From Prevotella sp. CAG:617 (GTDB lineage Bacteria; Bacteroidota; Bacteroidia; Bacteroidales; Bacteroidaceae): a stretch of 8,439 nt of DNA. Position 1 is the stretch's first letter; each line of letters starts with the position of its first letter. Shown one piece after another: positions 5,629 through 8,439 of this stretch. The DNA lies in NCBI GenBank assembly GCA_000438115.1, contig FR903569.1, positions 38,437-46,875 of the forward strand, written 5' to 3'. The translations under genes were made by a program, and so were the position numbers. The notes under the pieces are model-generated. The model was not told the origin of the DNA, ran no database searches, and saw nothing but the letters and a program-made list of their open reading frames with translations.

Positions 5629-7842
5629 TTATTGATTCTCTCCATTGTTACAATGACGGTTCTGGCGTTCCGGACGCGGACGGCGGGCCGGACGTTCCTC
5701 ATAGCCTTCGGGTTTTTCTTCCAACACTTTATGAGAAAGTCTGAATTTACCGGTCTTCTCGTCGATTTCCAACAGTTTTACCTTGATGCTGTCGCCTTCT
5801 TTGATGCCGGATTCCTCTACGGTCTCAAGGCGCTTCCAGGCAATCTCGCTGATGTGCAGCAAGCCTTCCTTGCCCGGCATAAACTCCACGAAGCATCCGT
5901 AAGGCATGATGCTGATAACCTTGGCATCATAAACCTCGCCAACCTCGGGTACGGCTACAATGGCACGAATCTTGGCCAAAGCAGCATCGATGCTCTCCTT
6001 GTTCGGACCGCTCACCTGCACCTTGCCTACGCCGTCTTCCTCGTCGATGGTGATGGTGGCTCCGGTATCCTCCTGCATGCCCTGGATAATTTTTCCGCCC
6101 GGGCCGATAACGGCACCGATGAATTCCTTAGGAATCGTAAACTGCTCGATACGTGGAACCTGCGGCTTGAAGTCAGCACGTGGCTCGGCAATAGTCTCGG
6201 TCAGTTTGCCCAAAATATATTCACGGCCCTGCTTGGCCTGCATCAAGGCTTTCTCCAGGATTTCATAAGAAAGGCCGTCGCACTTGATATCCATCTGGGT
6301 GGCAGTCAAACCTTTGGCTGTACCGGTGGTCTTAAAGTCCATATCTCCCAAGTGATCCTCATCACCCAAGATATCGGAAAGAATAGCATATTTGTCTTCA
6401 CCCGGATTTTTAATCAATCCCATGGCAATACCTGAAACGGGAGCCTTGATGGGCACACCGGCATCCATCAACGAAAGGGTTCCGGCACAAACCGTTGCCA
6501 TCGATGACGAACCGTTACTCTCCAAGATGTCACTTACCACGCGCACCGTATAAGGGAAGTCAGCAGGAATCTGACCTTTCAGGGCACGCCATGCCAAATG
6601 TCCGTGACCGATTTCACGGCGACCTACACCACGCTGGGCCTTGGCCTCACCGGTAGAGAACGGCGGGAAATTATAATGCAACAAGAACTTCATATAGCTC
6701 TTGTCCAGAACATCATCCACAATTTTTTCATCCAATTTGGTTCCCAATGTCGTAGTAGCCAAAGCCTGAGTTTCGCCACGGGTAAATATGGCTGAACCAT
6801 GAGGACAAGGCAGTGGATCTACCTCACACCAAATGGGGCGGATTTCGGTAGTCTTACGACCATCGAGACGTTTGCCCTCATCCAGAATACAACGACGCAT
6901 AGCGTCGCGCTCAACATCGCCATAGTAGCGATCTATCAAGGCATTTTTCTCTTCCAGTTCCTCGGGCGTCAACTCTGGATGTGCTTCAGCATAGGCAGCC
7001 TTGAAATCCTCGCGAATCTGAGTAAAGGCATCTTCACGCTGATGCTTGTCGTGATCGCCAGCCTCAGAAATAGCATAAGCTTTCGGATAGCAAACATCCT
7101 TAACCTGCTGACGAAGTTCCTCATCATTAACCTCATGACAATATTCACGCTTAACGTCAGTACCGAGTTCCTTCATCAGCTCCTTCTGCAACTGACACAT
7201 CGGTTTGATAGCCTCATGAGCAGCCTTGAGCGCACCCAGCAGGTCCTGCTCGCTCACTTCGTCCATCTCACCCTCCACCATCATGATATTCTCCTCAGTG
7301 GCACCTACCATGATATCCATATCAGCCTCCTTAAGTTGCTCAAATGTAGGGTTAATAACATATTCGCCATTAATACGACCCACACGAACCTCTGAAATAG
7401 GACCATCGAAAGGTATGTCAGAGCAAGACAGCGCTGCAGAAGCTGCAAAACCAGCCAAAGCGTCAGGCATATCTACACCGTCGGCAGAGAAAAGGGTAAT
7501 ATTGACGAACACTTCAGCGTGATAATCGCTCGGGAATAAAGGACGCAAAGCACGATCGACGAGACGTGATGTCAAGATTTCATAATCAGAAGCACGACCT
7601 TCACGTTTGGTAAATCCTCCCGGAAAACGTCCGGCAGCAGAATACTTTTCCTTATAGTCGCACTGAAGCGGCATGAAATCGGTGCCCGGAACGGCATCCT
7701 TGGCACCACACACCGTAGCCAACAACATCGTGTTGTTCATACGGAGCATGACAGCGCCGTCAGCCTGTTTGGCCAACTTGCCAGTTTCGATGCTGATAGT
7801 ACGTCCATCAGGCAGGGAAACAGTTTTTGTAATCACGTTCAT
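5629..7842 (-). CDS. pnp: Polynucleotide phosphorylase (PNPase)
   Basis: This 737-residue protein is PNPase, the phosphate-dependent 3'-5' exoribonuclease and RNA-tailing enzyme, a trimer in the cytoplasm. Domains in order: first RNase PH core (about 1-220) with the RNA-contacting loop RFPGGFTKREGR (72-83); a helical linker (about 230-310); second, catalytic RNase PH core (about 320-545) with phosphate-binding SNGSSSM (serines 445-447) and GDEDHLGD carrying D494 and D500, equivalent to E. coli D486 and D492; KH domain (about 569-630) with GPGG at 580-583; S1 domain (about 636-706). A short arginine-rich tail (about 718-731) ends the protein; no further domain follows. All key residues are present. 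I chose the ATG at 7842 (MNVITKTVSLPDGR) because the frame can extend to an ATG at 7899, but that start lies before the predicted promoter box and adds residues unlike the family. DUF1294 lies upstream on the same strand, 134 bases away. Confidence 0.97.
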   Translation of the reverse strand: MNVITKTVSLPDGRTISIETGKLAKQADGAVMLRMNNTMLLATVCGAKDAVPGTDFMPLQCDYKEKYSAAGRFPGGFTKREGRASDYEILTSRLVDRALRPLFPSDYHAEVFVNITLFSADGVDMPDALAGFAASAALSCSDIPFDGPISEVRVGRINGEYVINPTFEQLKEADMDIMVGATEENIMMVEGEMDEVSEQDLLGALKAAHEAIKPMCQLQKELMKELGTDVKREYCHEVNDEELRQQVKDVCYPKAYAISEAGDHDKHQREDAFTQIREDFKAAYAEAHPELTPEELEEKNALIDRYYGDVERDAMRRCILDEGKRLDGRKTTEIRPIWCEVDPLPCPHGSAIFTRGETQALATTTLGTKLDEKIVDDVLDKSYMKFLLHYNFPPFSTGEAKAQRGVGRREIGHGHLAWRALKGQIPADFPYTVRVVSDILESNGSSSMATVCAGTLSLMDAGVPIKAPVSGIAMGLIKNPGEDKYAILSDILGDEDHLGDMDFKTTGTAKGLTATQMDIKCDGLSYEILEKALMQAKQGREYILGKLTETIAEPRADFKPQVPRIEQFTIPKEFIGAVIGPGGKIIQGMQEDTGATITIDEEDGVGKVQVSGPNKESIDAALAKIRAIVAVPEVGEVYDAKVISIMPYGCFVEFMPGKEGLLHISEIAWKRLETVEESGIKEGDSIKVKLLEIDEKTGKFRLSHKVLEEKPEGYEERPARRPRPERQNRHCNNGENQ

Positions 7843-7886
7843 CTTAAAAATTGCGTTTTTATTTAATTCAAATCCAAAATATCGCA

Positions 7887-7894
7887 CAAAGTTA
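7887..7894 (-). promoter_or_regulatory. Bacteroidota -7 promoter box for pnp
   Basis: The minus strand reads TAACTTTG, an exact TAnnTTTG match, 44 bases before the ATG at 7842. The predicted leader is about 38 bases, AT-rich, with no Shine-Dalgarno and no stable hairpin. No TTTG is found at the -33 distance. The box begins directly after an upstream in-frame ATG at 7899, so that codon would not be transcribed from here. Confidence 0.65.
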
Positions 7895-7976
7895 ACCATT
7901 TTTTTTGGCTTCTATCGTCTTTCCTTTTTTTATTCATCAAAAAAAACGCAAAAAAATGATTTTCAGTATTAAAATA

Positions 7977-8261
7977 TCATACCACTTCCATCCCCACTGC
8001 ATACCATAAGATTACCACAACCAGCAACTGAAGCAACCACACTGAAGGCACACCATACTTAAATTTTTTATGCAGCGTTTTATGCCGGAACACCCACATG
8101 GCCACACAAACTCCCAAACTGCCGCCAAGCCAGACCAAACACCACAAACGAGACTCCGGTACGCGCCGCCTTCCAGATCGGGCACAATACTTGTCGAAGC
8201 CAAACACGCAAAATGTCCAAAAATTTACCCCCAACCAATAATAAAAAATAAACCTTGCCAT
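7977..8261 (-). CDS. DUF1294-family small membrane protein
   Basis: This 94-residue protein belongs to DUF1294, a family of small inner-membrane proteins of unknown function. Family landmarks are all visible: GFDKYCARSGRRRVPE (21-36), GGSLG (46-50) and FRHKTLHKKF (58-67). Three hydrophobic segments are likely, at about 4-20, 39-57 and 72-90, with positively charged loops (22-33 and 59-68). The frame extends to an ATG at 8372, but the ATG at 8261 is preceded by AAAGGTG five bases upstream and by a good promoter at 8281-8313, and it begins where the family alignment begins. The 37 extra residues are therefore rejected. No strong terminator separates it from pnp, so readthrough into pnp is possible although pnp has its own promoter. 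Some family members elsewhere carry an extra nucleic-acid-binding domain; none is present here. Confidence 0.87.
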   Translation of the reverse strand: MARFIFYYWLGVNFWTFCVFGFDKYCARSGRRRVPESRLWCLVWLGGSLGVCVAMWVFRHKTLHKKFKYGVPSVWLLQLLVVVILWYAVGMEVV

Positions 8262-8266
8262 CAGTT

Positions 8267-8273
8267 CACCTTT
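8267..8273 (-). promoter_or_regulatory. Shine-Dalgarno that fixes the DUF1294 start
   Basis: The minus strand reads AAAGGTG, five bases before the ATG at 8261. It is the only clear Shine-Dalgarno-like sequence before a confident gene in this window. Initiation in Bacteroidota usually relies on AT-rich leaders instead. It decides the start in favour of the 94-residue protein. Confidence 0.7.
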
Positions 8274-8280
8274 AATTAAA

Positions 8281-8313
8281 CAAAAGTACATAAAGGAAGG
8301 CACGAAAACCAAA
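8281..8313 (-). promoter_or_regulatory. Bacteroidota -33/-7 promoter for the DUF1294 gene
   Basis: On the minus strand, TTTG (8313-8310) is followed after 21 bases by TACTTTTG (8288-8281), matching both halves of the Bacteroidota promoter (TTTG, about 19-21 bases, TAnnTTTG). It is the best-formed promoter in the window. The predicted leader is only about 13-17 bases, just enough to include the Shine-Dalgarno. Confidence 0.7.
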
Positions 8314-8439
8314 AAACATCCGACTTCCTGCCAACTACATGCCGCATACTTTCGCAACAAAAAGGACTGCAAACAAATCGAACCCTGCCTTAACTCATTT
8401 TTTCCTCACATACACAAAAGCAGAGCGGAGCAAACTGTC
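8314..8439. other. Right-edge segment, unassigned
   Basis: Two frames run off the right edge and cannot both be real over their shared bases. On the minus strand a frame entering at 8439 ends at a TGA at 8395-8397 with the tail SLLRSAFVYVRKK, which could be the end of an upstream gene. On the plus strand an ATG at 8339 opens a frame of 33 codons to the edge. Neither has a recognisable motif, and no RNA gene or repeat is seen. Confidence 0.3.

Noticed and set aside
5632..7395. Several plus-strand frames opposite pnp
   Set aside because: The larger ones (5632-6435, 6799-7395) are codon-aligned shadows of pnp. The conserved PNPase domains fix the true strand.
7852..7886. TGCG/CGCA hairpin in the pnp leader as a possible autoregulatory structure
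   Set aside because: The 5' arm probably lies before the predicted transcript start, and the interior is AU-rich with mismatches.
8375..8400. GGTTCGATTT on the minus strand, resembling a tRNA T-loop
   Set aside because: The flanks do not form a T stem, and no acceptor, anticodon or D arm is present.
1..8439. CRISPR array, insertion sequence, phage, toxin-antitoxin or defence genes
   Set aside because: No spaced repeats, transposase or integrase motifs, terminal inverted repeats, or defence-type domains were seen; all sizeable genes are accounted for by known families.

Overview
The window reads as ordinary chromosomal DNA from a member of the Bacteroidales. Three things point there. Four of the five transcription units carry the Bacteroidota -7 promoter box TAnnTTTG shortly before the start codon. 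Most starts have AT-rich leaders with no Shine-Dalgarno sequence. One gene encodes a DUF4251 protein, a family seen mostly in gut Bacteroidota. From memory, the polynucleotide phosphorylase looks closer to Prevotella-type enzymes than to Bacteroides fragilis, so a Prevotellaceae or Paraprevotella-like host is possible; this is an inference and not firm.

Layout from left to right. Positions 1-155 hold two hairpins, one of them a good terminator for minus-strand transcription. Positions 156-3100 hold a minus-strand pair, hflX (ribosome-associated GTPase) followed after 23 bases by a class I iron-sulfur fumarase, probably co-transcribed from a promoter at about 3130. A divergent intergenic region follows. 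A plus-strand gene at 3410-4942 encodes a secreted M60-type zinc metallopeptidase with its own promoter and terminator. A small secreted DUF4251 protein (5070-5504) comes next; it has no recognisable standard promoter but carries phased 7-base direct repeats upstream. A strong hairpin at 5546-5585 serves the convergent ends of this gene and of pnp (5629-7842, minus). A small DUF1294 membrane protein (7977-8261, minus), with its own promoter and an unusually clear Shine-Dalgarno, lies upstream of pnp. The right edge (8314-8439) cannot be assigned.

The genes do not form one pathway. HflX and PNPase are ribosome and RNA housekeeping functions. Fumarase belongs to the reductive branch from oxaloacetate to succinate used by these anaerobes. 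The M60 protein is an extracytoplasmic enzyme whose family acts on glycosylated proteins such as mucins. The DUF4251 and DUF1294 proteins have no established role. I did not find a convincing new multi-gene system. The points most worth checking are the compact M60 peptidase, the unusual upstream region of the DUF4251 gene, and the possible attenuator arrangement at the left edge. Promoter and leader evidence also corrects three starts (M60, pnp and DUF1294) to positions downstream of the longest open frame.
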